A stretch of 64,000 nt of DNA from Geodermatophilus obscurus (GTDB lineage: Bacteria > Actinomycetota > Actinomycetes > Mycobacteriales > Geodermatophilaceae): the NCBI RefSeq assembly GCF_900143215.1, contig NZ_FRDM01000011.1:62001-126000 (forward strand), read 5' to 3'. Below, one piece after another: positions 10,772-18,885 of the stretch. The notes under the pieces are model-generated. The model was not told the origin of the DNA. It saw only the letters and a list, made by a program, of their open reading frames with translations, and searched no databases. Position 1 is the first letter of the stretch. Each line of letters begins with the position of its first letter. Both the position numbers and the translations under genes were made by a program.

Positions 10772-11692
10772 GTGACGACGCTCTCCGAACGCCCGGCCGT
10801 CCAGGGCCGGCGCCTGTCGGCCACGATCCGCGCCTACGTCGCGCTGACCAAGCCGCGGATCATCGAGCTGCTGCTCATCACGACCCTGCCGGCGATGATG
10901 CTCGCCGTCGGCGGGCTGCCCTCCTGGGAGCTGCTGCTGGCCACCATGGCCGGCGGCACCCTCGCCGCCGCCGCGGCCAACGTCTTCAACTGCTGGTACG
11001 ACCGCGACATCGATCGGCTCATGCACCGGACGGAGCGCCGTCCGCTGGTCACCGGCGAGATGACACCGCGCGCCGCACTGGTGTTCGGCCTGGTGCTCAC
11101 GGTCCTGTCGGTCGCGCTGCTGTACGTCACGACCACGCCGCTGGCCGCCGTCCTGGCCCTGGGCGCTATCGCCTACTACGCCGTGGTCTACACGATCGTG
11201 CTGAAGCGGCACACCCGGCACTCGACCCTGTTCGGCGGAGTGCCCGGGGCGGCGCCGGTGCTCATCGGCTGGGCCGCGGTCACCGGCACGCTGGCCTGGC
11301 CCGCGGTGGTCTTCTTCGGCGTCGTCTTCTGCTGGCAGCTGCCGCACTTCTGGGCGCTGGCCATGCGGTTCCGCGCCGACTACGCGCGCGCCGACGTCCC
11401 GATGCTCCCGGTGGTGGCCAGCCCGTTGTCGGTCGGTCGGCAGACCGTCGTCTGGACCTGGCTGACCGTCGCGGTCTCGCTGCTGCTGTGGCCGGTGGCC
11501 GACGGCTACGGCATCGGCTGGGTGTACACCGCCGCCGCGGCCGCGCTGGGGGGCTGGTTCGTCGTCGAGGCGCACCGGCTGCTGCGGCGCATCCGCTCCG
11601 GTGCGGAGACCAGGCCGATGAAGCTGTTCCACGTCTCGATCACCTACATGACCCTGCTCTCCATCGCGATCATCGTCGACGTCCTGGTCTGA
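10772..11692 (+). CDS. ctaB: Heme o synthase (protoheme IX farnesyltransferase)
   Basis: The enzyme adds a farnesyl group to protoheme, making heme o for terminal oxidases; ctaA nearby then makes heme A. The 306-residue product is a polytopic UbiA-family membrane protein with the conserved acidic motif NCWYDRDIDRLMHRT (about residue 72 on) and the second conserved loop KRHTRHSTLFGGVPGAAP. Nine hydrophobic segments can be traced. The GTG at 10,772 was chosen because the family begins shortly before ALTKPRIIELLLIT. Confidence 0.94.
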   Translation: MTTLSERPAVQGRRLSATIRAYVALTKPRIIELLLITTLPAMMLAVGGLPSWELLLATMAGGTLAAAAANVFNCWYDRDIDRLMHRTERRPLVTGEMTPRAALVFGLVLTVLSVALLYVTTTPLAAVLALGAIAYYAVVYTIVLKRHTRHSTLFGGVPGAAPVLIGWAAVTGTLAWPAVVFFGVVFCWQLPHFWALAMRFRADYARADVPMLPVVASPLSVGRQTVVWTWLTVAVSLLLWPVADGYGIGWVYTAAAAALGGWFVVEAHRLLRRIRSGAETRPMKLFHVSITYMTLLSIAIIVDVLV

Positions 11693-11694
11693 AG

Positions 11695-11740
11695 AAGGGC
11701 CCCGTCCTCCCCATCCTTCGCAGGCTCCGGGCGGGGCCGG
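11695..11740. repeat. Palindromic element, copy 4 (short)
   Basis: Starts three bases after the ctaB stop codon with AGGGCCCCGTCC, keeps the core CCCCATCCTTCGCAGGCTC and ends GGGCGGGGCC. The stem is shortened compared with full copies. Confidence 0.6.
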
Positions 11741-11741
11741 C

Positions 11742-11772
11742 GGTGACGTCGCGGTGACGTCGGGGTGACGGA
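11742..11772. promoter_or_regulatory. Three GTGAC direct repeats with 11-bp spacing
   Basis: GGTGACGTC, GGTGACGTC and GGTGACGGA begin at 11,742, 11,753 and 11,764. Direct half-sites one helical turn apart are typical of OmpR/PhoB-family response regulators. They stand immediately upstream of a -10-like TAGCCT (11,780-11,785), so a bound regulator would touch the -35 region of the downstream gene. Confidence 0.45.
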
Positions 11773-11821
11773 TCTCGCCTAGCCTGTGCGGCGCCTGCGG
11801 GACGCTGTCGGGGAGGTCGCC

Positions 11822-12823
11822 ATGCGGGATCGTCGACGGGCGCCACTGGTCCTGCTGGCCGTGCTGCTCGGCGCGCTCGCCGCGCCGGCGGCAGCGCAGG
11901 CGGACCCGCCCCGAGAAGCCGACGACCCCGAACTGCTGGTCACCGGCCTGGCGGGGGGCTCGGGCAGCACGGTGGGTCCCGACGGCGCGCTGTACGTGCC
12001 CGAACCCGTCTCGGGTGAGGTCTCCCGGATCGACCCGGACACCGGAGAGACGACGGTCGTCGCCTCGTGCCTGCCTCCGCAGGTGCTGGTGGGGGACGCC
12101 GGCGGCGCCATGGACGTCGCGTTCCTCGACTCGACGATGTACGCCCTCACCTCGATGGTCAGCGCGGACGTCGGTGGCAGCGCCGTGACCGGCGTCTTCC
12201 GCGTCGAGGACGACACCTGTGAGGTCGTCGCCGACATCGGCGCGTGGACGATCGAGAACCCGCCGCCCCCGGACTTCGACTTCTTCGTGCCCACCGGTGT
12301 GCCGTACGCGATGGAGGCGTACCGGGGCGGCTTCCTCGTCACCGACGGGCACGCCAACCGCGTGCTGCAGGTGACCCTGGACGGTGAGGTCCGCACGGTG
12401 CTGCAGCTCGGCAACGTCGTCCCGCTCGGGCTCGACCTCGTGGACCGCACGGTGTACCTCTCCCTGGCCGGCCCCGTCCCCCACCTGCCGGAGGACGGCC
12501 AGGTGCTGTCGTTCGACCTGCGGTCGGCCGATCCCGAGCTCGTCGCCTCGGGCGGACGGTTGCTCGTCGACGTGGAGGCGGGCCGGCACGCGCTGTACGC
12601 GCTCGCGCAGGGCGACTTCCCCGAGGGCGGGCCGGAGGGGGCACCGGCGCTGCCGGACACCGGCCGGCTGCTGGTGGCGGACCGGGACGGCGGCTTCGAC
12701 GTGGTCGCCGCCGGACTGGACCGCCCGACGTCGATGGAGCTCGTCGACGGGACCGCCTACGTGGTCACCTACGACGGCGAGGTCTGGCGGGTCGGGGACC
12801 TGCCGGACGGCCGGCACCGCTGA
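11822..12823 (+). CDS. ScyD/ScyE-like secreted beta-propeller protein
   Basis: The 333-residue product starts with a signal peptide (basic MRDRRR, hydrophobic core, cleavage near AAAQA) followed by repeated strands of the type GPDGALYVPEPVSGEVSRID, resembling NHL/SMP-30-like propellers and the ScyD/ScyE family. Three-dimensional role and ligand are unknown; in cyanobacteria family members belong to scytonemin clusters, but actinobacterial members are widespread without that pathway. The ATG at 11,822 has GGGGAGG in front. It converges on ctaA, whose stop codon lies 17 bases away. Phased GTGAC repeats upstream suggest response-regulator control. Confidence 0.7.
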   Translation: MRDRRRAPLVLLAVLLGALAAPAAAQADPPREADDPELLVTGLAGGSGSTVGPDGALYVPEPVSGEVSRIDPDTGETTVVASCLPPQVLVGDAGGAMDVAFLDSTMYALTSMVSADVGGSAVTGVFRVEDDTCEVVADIGAWTIENPPPPDFDFFVPTGVPYAMEAYRGGFLVTDGHANRVLQVTLDGEVRTVLQLGNVVPLGLDLVDRTVYLSLAGPVPHLPEDGQVLSFDLRSADPELVASGGRLLVDVEAGRHALYALAQGDFPEGGPEGAPALPDTGRLLVADRDGGFDVVAAGLDRPTSMELVDGTAYVVTYDGEVWRVGDLPDGRHR

Positions 12824-12840
12824 CCCGGCCGGGCCCGGCG

Positions 12841-13770
12841 TCAGCGCGCAGCGGAGGCCGGGACCTGCGGGGACTCCAGCGGCAGCTCGGACGCCGGCCC
12901 GCGGACGGACCACACCAGCCGGGCCGTGTACGCCGTCACCAGCACCGCGCCGAGCATGTGCAGCAGCACGAGCGCGATCGGCAGGTCGGTGAAGTACTGC
13001 ACGTAGCCGACGACACCCTGCGCCAGCTGGACGACCAGCAGGTCGCGCGCCGCCCGCCTCACGCGGCCGGGGGCGTCCGTGGCGTGCAGCGCCACGAGCA
13101 GCGCGACGGTCAGCCCGACCAGCAGGAACACCGCGTCGGCGTGCAGCTGGCTGACCAGCTCGACGTCGAAGCCCATCCGGTCGCCGGTCGGGACGTCGTC
13201 CTCGTCGACGTCCCCGCTGTGCGGCCCGCTGCCGGTCACCAGCGTGCCGAGCACCAGGACGACGGCCGTGACGGCGGCGACCCCGGTCACCAGCAGGCCC
13301 AGCGGACGGCGCAGCAGCGGCTGGCCCACCCCGGGCTCGCGGGAGCGCAGCCACAGCACGGTGGCCAGCGCGATCAGCACGATCGACACGAGGAAGTGCG
13401 CCGCGACCGTCCACGGGTTCAGGCCGGTGAGCACGGTGACCCCGCCGAGCAGCGCCTGCGCGGGGACGCCGAGGAAGGTCAGGACCGCCAGCAGGCGCAG
13501 GTCGCGGCGCGCGGACCGCCACACCGCGACGACGGTGGCGATGGCGACCGCGGCGAGCACGAAGGTGAGCAGCCGGTTGCCGAACTCGATGACGCCGTGG
13601 CCGGCCAGTTCGGGCGTGGCGACGAAGCTCTCGCTCGTGCACCGCGGCCAGGTCGGGCAGCCCAGGCCCGAGCCGGTGAGCCGGACGGCGCCGCCGGTGA
13701 CGACGATCGCGCCGTTGGCGACGGCGTTGGCCAGGGCGAGCCGCGAGACGACGGCGGAGGAGACCGGCAC
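12841..13770 (-). CDS. ctaA: Heme A synthase (COX15/CtaA)
   Basis: This membrane enzyme oxidises heme o to heme A for aa3-type cytochrome oxidase. The 309-residue product has eight hydrophobic segments in two related halves and the four expected heme-ligand histidines, in AGHGVIEFGNRL, AAHFLVSI, SQLHADAVF and LLHMLGAVL. The N-terminal RLTGSGLGCPTWPRC motif is also typical. The start is GTG at 13,770, with TAGCAT six bases upstream, suggesting a leaderless mRNA. It diverges from sufR. Confidence 0.93.
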   Translation of the reverse strand: MPVSSAVVSRLALANAVANGAIVVTGGAVRLTGSGLGCPTWPRCTSESFVATPELAGHGVIEFGNRLLTFVLAAVAIATVVAVWRSARRDLRLLAVLTFLGVPAQALLGGVTVLTGLNPWTVAAHFLVSIVLIALATVLWLRSREPGVGQPLLRRPLGLLVTGVAAVTAVVLVLGTLVTGSGPHSGDVDEDDVPTGDRMGFDVELVSQLHADAVFLLVGLTVALLVALHATDAPGRVRRAARDLLVVQLAQGVVGYVQYFTDLPIALVLLHMLGAVLVTAYTARLVWSVRGPASELPLESPQVPASAAR

Positions 13771-13776
13771 GAGCCG

Positions 13777-13782
13777 ATGCTA
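13777..13782 (-). promoter_or_regulatory. Putative -10 box of leaderless ctaA promoter
   Basis: On the minus strand TAGCAT is followed by six bases and the GTG start codon of ctaA. There is no Shine-Dalgarno sequence in between, so transcription probably begins at the start codon. Confidence 0.45.
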
Positions 13783-13949
13783 GCCGCGCGGACGGGCACC
13801 CCCGGTCCGCCCGGGGCGGAGGGCGGGGCGGGAGGAGCAGCCGGCGTCCTGCGGTGTGCCGGGCGCGAGTGACCGGGGCCCGTTCCCGGCCGGCGCCGGG
13901 TCCGTGCCCGGCTTAGGTCGCCCTTGCTTGCACGCGCCGGGAAATAGGT

Positions 13950-13961
13950 AACACTTGTGTT
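13950..13961. promoter_or_regulatory. SufR-operator-like palindrome at the sufR start
   Basis: AACAC-TT-GTGTT has perfect five-base arms and ends on the base before the GTG start of sufR at 13,962. It overlaps the -10-like AACACT/TAACAC. SufR-family repressors bind inverted repeats in their own promoters when loaded with an Fe-S cluster, so this is the natural candidate for autoregulation. That the site is bound is inferred. Confidence 0.55.
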
Positions 13962-14933
13962 GTGGAAAGCAGCACGGTGCAGGTGGGCGGCGGGGCGAGC
14001 ACCCCGGCCCGGCCCTCGCCGTCCGCCGACGACGGGCCCACGCGGCACCGCGTCACCGCCCTGCTGCTGGAGCACGGCCCGCAGACCGCGACCGAGCTCG
14101 CCGAGCAGCTGGGCGTCTCGCCGACCGCCGTCCGCCGGCACCTCGACGCGCTGGTCTCCACCGGCCGCGTCGAGGAGCGGCACGCTCCCGGCACCCCGCG
14201 GGGGCGCGGCCGCCCGGCCCGGCTGTTCCACCTGACCGACGCCGGCCGCTCGGACTTCCCGCACGCCTACGACGACCTCGCGCTGACCGCGCTGCGGTTC
14301 GTCGCGGCGCAGGGCGGGCCGGACGCGGTCCGCGCCGTCGCCGAGGCGCAGCTCGCCGGGCTGGAGCAGCGCTGCTCGGCCGCGGTGGAGGCAGCACCGG
14401 GCGCCCCGGTCGACCGGGCCCAGGCCCTCGCCGGCGCGCTCACGGCCGAGGGCTACGCTGCCTCGGCCTCGGCGATCTCCGGCGGCGGGCAGCTCTGCCA
14501 GCACCACTGCCCGGTCGCGCACGTGGCAGCGGAGTTCCCGCAGCTGTGCGAGGCCGAGACGGCGGTGATCGGCCGGCTCGTCGGCACGCACGTGCAGCGG
14601 CTGGCCACGATCGCCCACGGCGACGGGGTGTGCACCACGCACATCCCGGGGCCGGTCCGCCGCAGGTACGACGAAGACCGGCCCCGTCCGGAGGCTCACC
14701 CCGAGCCCCGGTGGCCCCGTCCGGAGGCTCGTCCCGAGCCTGCGAGGGATGGGAGGGACGGGGTCCTTCCCGAGGAGGACGGGGTCCTTCCTCACACGCG
14801 CGCGGGGAACAGATCGGGCCCCGCGAGCCCTGTACCGGACGAGCGCGCGGCGCACCGGCTCCGAGCCGGTGGACGCCCCGCCCCGTCCACCAGCAGCACC
14901 CCCACGAACGACCGGGAGAGGACGCCCGCATGA
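13962..14933 (+). CDS. sufR: SufR Fe-S-sensing repressor of the suf operon
   Basis: An ArsR/DeoR-type winged-helix repressor that senses an Fe-S cluster. The helix-turn-helix is at about residues 45-75 ([20 protein letters not shown]) and wing [12 protein letters not shown] follows. Cluster ligands are offered by CQHHCPVAH, the cysteine in PQLCEAE and [10 protein letters not shown]. The start is GTG with no ribosome binding site, directly behind a palindrome. Conserved sequence stops near residue 236; the remaining 88 residues are a translation of a palindromic repeat plus flanking DNA, rich in Pro, Arg and Glu. The stop overlaps sufB in an ATGA junction. Whether the long tail is tolerated or processed is unknown. 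Confidence 0.9.
   Translation: MESSTVQVGGGASTPARPSPSADDGPTRHRVTALLLEHGPQTATELAEQLGVSPTAVRRHLDALVSTGRVEERHAPGTPRGRGRPARLFHLTDAGRSDFPHAYDDLALTALRFVAAQGGPDAVRAVAEAQLAGLEQRCSAAVEAAPGAPVDRAQALAGALTAEGYAASASAISGGGQLCQHHCPVAHVAAEFPQLCEAETAVIGRLVGTHVQRLATIAHGDGVCTTHIPGPVRRRYDEDRPRPEAHPEPRWPRPEARPEPARDGRDGVLPEEDGVLPHTRAGNRSGPASPVPDERAAHRLRAGGRPAPSTSSTPTNDRERTPA
14674..14793. repeat. Palindromic element, copy 6, expanded, inside sufR 3' end
   Basis: A minus-oriented copy whose arms are duplicated: GGCCCCGTCCGGAGGCTC occurs twice on the left and GGACGGGGTCCTTCC twice on the right, around a core TCGTCCCGAGCCTGCGAGG. It lies inside the open reading frame of sufR and is read as the protein tail. Confidence 0.65.
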
Positions 14934-16378
14934 CCAGCACGCAGCAGCCGGCAGCCACGGCGGCACAGCCGCTGACGCAGGACGAGCAGATCGACCAGCT
15001 CGGCCGGTACCAGTACGGCTGGGCGGACGCCGACGTCGCCGGGGCCTCCGCCCGCCGCGGCCTGGACGAGGACGTCGTCCGGGACATCTCGGCCCGCAAG
15101 AACGAGCCCGAGTGGATGCTCGAGCGGCGGCTCAAGGCCCTGAAGCTGTTCGGCCGCAAGCCCATGCCCGACTGGGGCTCGGACCTGTCCGGGATCGACT
15201 TCCAGAACATCAAGTACTTCGTGCGCTCCACCGAGGCCCAGGCGGCCTCGTGGGAGGACCTGCCCGACGACATCAAGAACACCTACGACCGGCTGGGCAT
15301 CCCCGAGGCCGAGAAGCAGCGGCTGGTCTCCGGTGTCGCCGCCCAGTACGAGTCCGAGGTCGTCTACCACCAGATCCAGAAGGAGCTGGAGGACCAGGGC
15401 GTCGTCTTCCTGGACACCGACTCGGCGCTCAAGGAGCACCCGGAGATCTTCCAGGAGTACTTCGGCTCTGTCATCCCGTCCGGCGACAACAAGTTCGCCG
15501 CGCTGAACACCGCCGTGTGGTCGGGCGGCTCGTTCATCTACGTGCCCAAGGGCGTGCACGTCGACATCCCGCTGCAGGCCTACTTCCGGATCAACACCGA
15601 GAACATGGGCCAGTTCGAGCGGACGCTGATCATCGTCGACGAGGGCGCGTACGTGCACTACGTCGAGGGCTGCACCGCGCCGATCTACAAGTCCGACTCG
15701 CTGCACTCCGCGGTCGTCGAGATCATCGTCAAGAAGAACGCGCGCTGCCGGTACACGACCATCCAGAACTGGTCGAACAACGTCTACAACCTGGTCACCA
15801 AGCGGGCGATCGCCCACGAGGGCGCGACCATGGAGTGGGTCGACGGCAACCTCGGCTCCAAGGTCACCATGAAGTACCCGGCGGTCTGGATGACCGGCGA
15901 GCACGCCAAGGGCGAGGTGCTCTCCATCGCCTTCGCCGGCGAGGGCCAGCACCAGGACGCCGGCGCCAAGATGGTGCACGCCGCGCCGAACACCTCCTCG
16001 ACGATCGTGTCGAAGTCCGTCGCCCGGGGCGGCGGCCGCACGTCCTACCGCGGCCTGGTCCAGGTCGACGAGGGCGCGCACGGCTCGAGGTCGACGGTGA
16101 AGTGCGACGCGCTGCTGGTCGACACGATCAGCCGGTCGGACACCTACCCCTACGTCGACGTCCGCGAGGACGACGTCGCGATGGGTCACGAGGCGACCGT
16201 CTCCCGGGTCAGCGACGACCAGCTCTTCTACCTGATGAGCCGCGGTCTGTCGGAGGACGAGGCGATGGCGATGGTGGTCCGCGGGTTCGTGGAGCCGATC
16301 GCCCGCGAGCTCCCGATGGAGTACGCCCTCGAGCTGAACCGCCTGATCGAGCTGCAGATGGAAGGTGCCGTCGGCTGA
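14930..16378 (+). CDS. sufB: Fe-S cluster assembly scaffold SufB
   Basis: SufB is the main scaffold of the SufBCD complex that builds [4Fe-4S] clusters. The 482-residue product has the family hallmarks: [16 protein letters not shown] near residue 60, [30 protein letters not shown] and the closing [18 protein letters not shown] 20-residue Gln/Ala/Thr leader precedes the conserved part. The ATG overlaps the sufR stop codon (ATGA), and sufB in turn shares one base with sufD (TGATG). No intein is present, unlike in some mycobacteria. Confidence 0.97.
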   Translation: MTSTQQPAATAAQPLTQDEQIDQLGRYQYGWADADVAGASARRGLDEDVVRDISARKNEPEWMLERRLKALKLFGRKPMPDWGSDLSGIDFQNIKYFVRSTEAQAASWEDLPDDIKNTYDRLGIPEAEKQRLVSGVAAQYESEVVYHQIQKELEDQGVVFLDTDSALKEHPEIFQEYFGSVIPSGDNKFAALNTAVWSGGSFIYVPKGVHVDIPLQAYFRINTENMGQFERTLIIVDEGAYVHYVEGCTAPIYKSDSLHSAVVEIIVKKNARCRYTTIQNWSNNVYNLVTKRAIAHEGATMEWVDGNLGSKVTMKYPAVWMTGEHAKGEVLSIAFAGEGQHQDAGAKMVHAAPNTSSTIVSKSVARGGGRTSYRGLVQVDEGAHGSRSTVKCDALLVDTISRSDTYPYVDVREDDVAMGHEATVSRVSDDQLFYLMSRGLSEDEAMAMVVRGFVEPIARELPMEYALELNRLIELQMEGAVG

Positions 16379-17697
16379 TGCCGTCCCAGGACAACCCCAG
16401 CACCACCGGTCTGACCACGGAGTCGGCAACCCTCGCCGGCGAGCTGTTCGGCGAGGGGGTGGGCACCCAGGCCGGCCCGCCCGCCACGCCGGCCGCGGGC
16501 ACCGGCACCGCCGGGCAGGTCGCGCCGGGCGCGCACTCGCACGGCGGCCCGGCCCCGACCGGCTCGCCGGCCGAGCGGTTCACCTCGACCGACCCGGACG
16601 CCTTCGGCGTGCCCACCGGCCGCGAGGAGACCTGGCGCTTCACCCCGATGAAGCGCATCCGCCCGCTGCTGGACGGCGCTCCGTCGGACGCCCACCTGCA
16701 GTGGGACACCGACCTGCCCGAGGGCGTCGAGCTGACCAGCGTCGAGGCCGACGACCCACTGCTCAAGGGCCTGCCCGAGCCGGTCGACCGGCTGGCCGCC
16801 CTGGCCCGGCAGCGCAGCGGCGGCGCGGCCGTCGTGCGGGTGCGGCCCGAGGTCGTGCTCGACGGCCCGGTCACCCTGCGGCTGTCGGGCACCGGCTCCG
16901 ACGACGTCGTGTGGGGCCAGCTCGTGATCGAGGTCGGCGCCTTCGCCCAGGCGACCGTCGTCCTCGACCACAGCGGCCTGGCGAGGTACGCCGGCGGCGT
17001 CGCCGTCCTCGTCGGTGACGGCGCGCAGGTCCGCGTCGTCTCGGTGCAGGACTGGGCGCCCGGTGCGGTCCACGGCGGGCAGCTGGACGCCGTCGTCGGC
17101 CGCGACGCCACCTTCACGCAGGTCGTGGTCACCCTCGGCGGTGACCTGGTGCGGCTGGTCAGCAACGTCCAGTACGCCGGCCCCGGCGGGACGGCAGAGC
17201 TCTTCGGCGTCTACTTCTCCGACGAGACCCAGCACCAGGAGCACCGGCTCTGGGTGGACCACGCGGTGCCCAACTGCACCAGCAACGTGCTCTACAAGGG
17301 CGCGCTGCAGGGCGAGGGCGCGCGCACGGTCTGGATCGGCGACGTCCGGATCCGGCCCGCGGCCACGGGCACCGACACCTACGAGCTCAACCGCAACCTG
17401 GTCCTCACCGACGGCGCCCGCGCCGACTCGGTGCCCAACCTGGAGATCGAGACCGGCGAGATCGTCGGCGCCGGCCACGCCAGCGCCACCGGCCGGTTCG
17501 ACGACGAGCAGCTGTTCTACCTCTGCTCGCGGGGCATCGACGCGGAGACCGCGCGCCGCCTGGTCGTCCGCGGCTTCTTCGCCGACGTCGTCCAGCGCAT
17601 CGGGATCGACGAGCTGCAGGACCGGCTGATGCGCAGCATCGAGACCCGTCTTGGTGCGCTGCCCGGCCTGGACGAGCAGCCGGTCGAGGTGGCCTGA
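16378..17697 (+). CDS. sufD: Fe-S cluster assembly protein SufD
   Basis: SufD pairs with SufB and helps bring in iron. The 439-residue product has an N-terminal Pro/Gly-rich stretch (to about residue 70), then the family motif GREETWRFTPMKRI, a right-handed beta-helix core, and the C-terminal part with HASATGRFDDEQLFYLCSRG and LVVRGFF shared with SufB. Its ATG overlaps the sufB stop codon, so the two subunits are probably made in fixed proportion. Confidence 0.96.
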   Translation: MPSQDNPSTTGLTTESATLAGELFGEGVGTQAGPPATPAAGTGTAGQVAPGAHSHGGPAPTGSPAERFTSTDPDAFGVPTGREETWRFTPMKRIRPLLDGAPSDAHLQWDTDLPEGVELTSVEADDPLLKGLPEPVDRLAALARQRSGGAAVVRVRPEVVLDGPVTLRLSGTGSDDVVWGQLVIEVGAFAQATVVLDHSGLARYAGGVAVLVGDGAQVRVVSVQDWAPGAVHGGQLDAVVGRDATFTQVVVTLGGDLVRLVSNVQYAGPGGTAELFGVYFSDETQHQEHRLWVDHAVPNCTSNVLYKGALQGEGARTVWIGDVRIRPAATGTDTYELNRNLVLTDGARADSVPNLEIETGEIVGAGHASATGRFDDEQLFYLCSRGIDAETARRLVVRGFFADVVQRIGIDELQDRLMRSIETRLGALPGLDEQPVEVA

Positions 17698-17700
17698 CCC

Positions 17701-18066
17701 ATGGCCTTCGAGCGGGTCTGCAGACTCTCGGAGGTGCCGGAGAACGGGGCCCTGCGGGTCGAGCTGTCCGACATCGACGTGGCCGTCGTCCGGTACGAGG
17801 ACGACGTGTACGCGATCCAGGACGTCTGCTCGCACGCCGAGGTGCCGCTGTCGGAGGGCGACGTCGAGGAGTTCGACGGGGCCCCCACCATCGAGTGCTG
17901 GCTGCACGGGTCGTGCTTCGACCTGCGCACCGGCGAGCCCACCAACCTGCCGGCCACCGAGCCGGTCGACGTCTACCCGGTCCGCGTGGAGGGGGAGGAC
18001 GTGCTCGTCGACACGGAGGCAAGCGCTGTGTCCGACGACGTCCTGCCCCGCGCGGCCGGCAACTGA
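17701..18066 (+). CDS. Rieske-type ferredoxin of the suf operon
   Basis: A 121-residue soluble [2Fe-2S] protein. The Rieske ligand pairs are CSH in DVCSHAEVPL and C..H in ECWLHGSCFDLRTG. It resembles the non-heme-iron oxygenase ferredoxin subunit that sits between sufD and sufC in many actinobacteria and is thought to donate electrons for cluster assembly; that role is inferred from position. The ATG lies three bases after the sufD stop. The tail after residue 105 is not conserved in appearance. Confidence 0.92.
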   Translation: MAFERVCRLSEVPENGALRVELSDIDVAVVRYEDDVYAIQDVCSHAEVPLSEGDVEEFDGAPTIECWLHGSCFDLRTGEPTNLPATEPVDVYPVRVEGEDVLVDTEASAVSDDVLPRAAGN

Positions 18067-18081
18067 GGAGCGAGAAGAGAA

Positions 18082-18885
18082 GTGTCCGTTCTGGAGATCC
18101 GCGACCTGCACGTCACCGTCGGCGAGGGTGACGACGCCAAGGAGATCCTCCGCGGCGTCGACCTGACCATCCGGTCGGGCGAGACGCACGCGATCATGGG
18201 GCCGAACGGGTCGGGCAAGTCGACCCTGGCCTACTCGATCGCCGGCCACCCCAAGTACACGATCACCGGCGGCACGGTGACCCTCGACGGCGAGGACGTC
18301 CTCGCGATGACCGTCGACGAGCGCGCCCGCGCCGGCCTGTTCCTGGCCATGCAGTACCCGGTCGAGGTCCCCGGCGTCTCGGTGTCGAACTTCCTGCGCA
18401 CCGCCGCCACCGCCATCAAGGGCGAGGCCCCCAAGCTGCGGACCTGGGTCAGGGACGTCAAGACCGAGATGGCCGGCCTCGAGATGGACCCGGCGTTCGC
18501 CGAGCGCAACGTCAACGAGGGCTTCTCCGGCGGTGAGAAGAAGCGCCACGAGATCCTGCAGATGCGGCTGCTCAAGCCCCGCATCGCGATCCTCGACGAG
18601 ACCGACTCCGGCCTCGACGTCGACGCGCTCCGGGTCGTCTCCGAGGGCGTCAACCGCACCCGCGAGGAGGGGGACGTCGGCGTCATGCTGATCACCCACT
18701 ACACGCGGATCCTGCGCTACATCAAGCCCGACTTCGTGCACGTCTTCGTCGCCGGCCGGGTCGTGGACGAGGGCGGCCCGGAGCTGGCGGCCAAGCTCGA
18801 GGAAGAGGGCTACGCCGCCTACGTCAAGGACTCCAACGAGCAGGCGAGCATCGAGAAGGCCGCCGCGGAGGTCGTTCAGGCATGA
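18082..18885 (+). CDS. sufC: Suf system ATPase SufC
   Basis: The ABC-type ATPase that powers SufBCD. The 267-residue product has Walker A GPNGSGKST, the family-specific AMQYPVEVPGV segment, signature FSGGEKKR, and Walker B IAILDETDSGLD in place of the usual DEP. The start is GTG at 18,082, preceded by GGAGCGAGAAGAGA as ribosome binding site. The stop overlaps sufS (ATGA). Confidence 0.96.
   Translation: MSVLEIRDLHVTVGEGDDAKEILRGVDLTIRSGETHAIMGPNGSGKSTLAYSIAGHPKYTITGGTVTLDGEDVLAMTVDERARAGLFLAMQYPVEVPGVSVSNFLRTAATAIKGEAPKLRTWVRDVKTEMAGLEMDPAFAERNVNEGFSGGEKKRHEILQMRLLKPRIAILDETDSGLDVDALRVVSEGVNRTREEGDVGVMLITHYTRILRYIKPDFVHVFVAGRVVDEGGPELAAKLEEEGYAAYVKDSNEQASIEKAAAEVVQA

Noticed and set aside
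13945-14000. Possible upstream in-frame start for sufB inside sufR
   Set aside because: The SufB frame is open across sufR only because of base composition; the conserved SufB N-terminus begins at 14,930 with an ATGA overlap.
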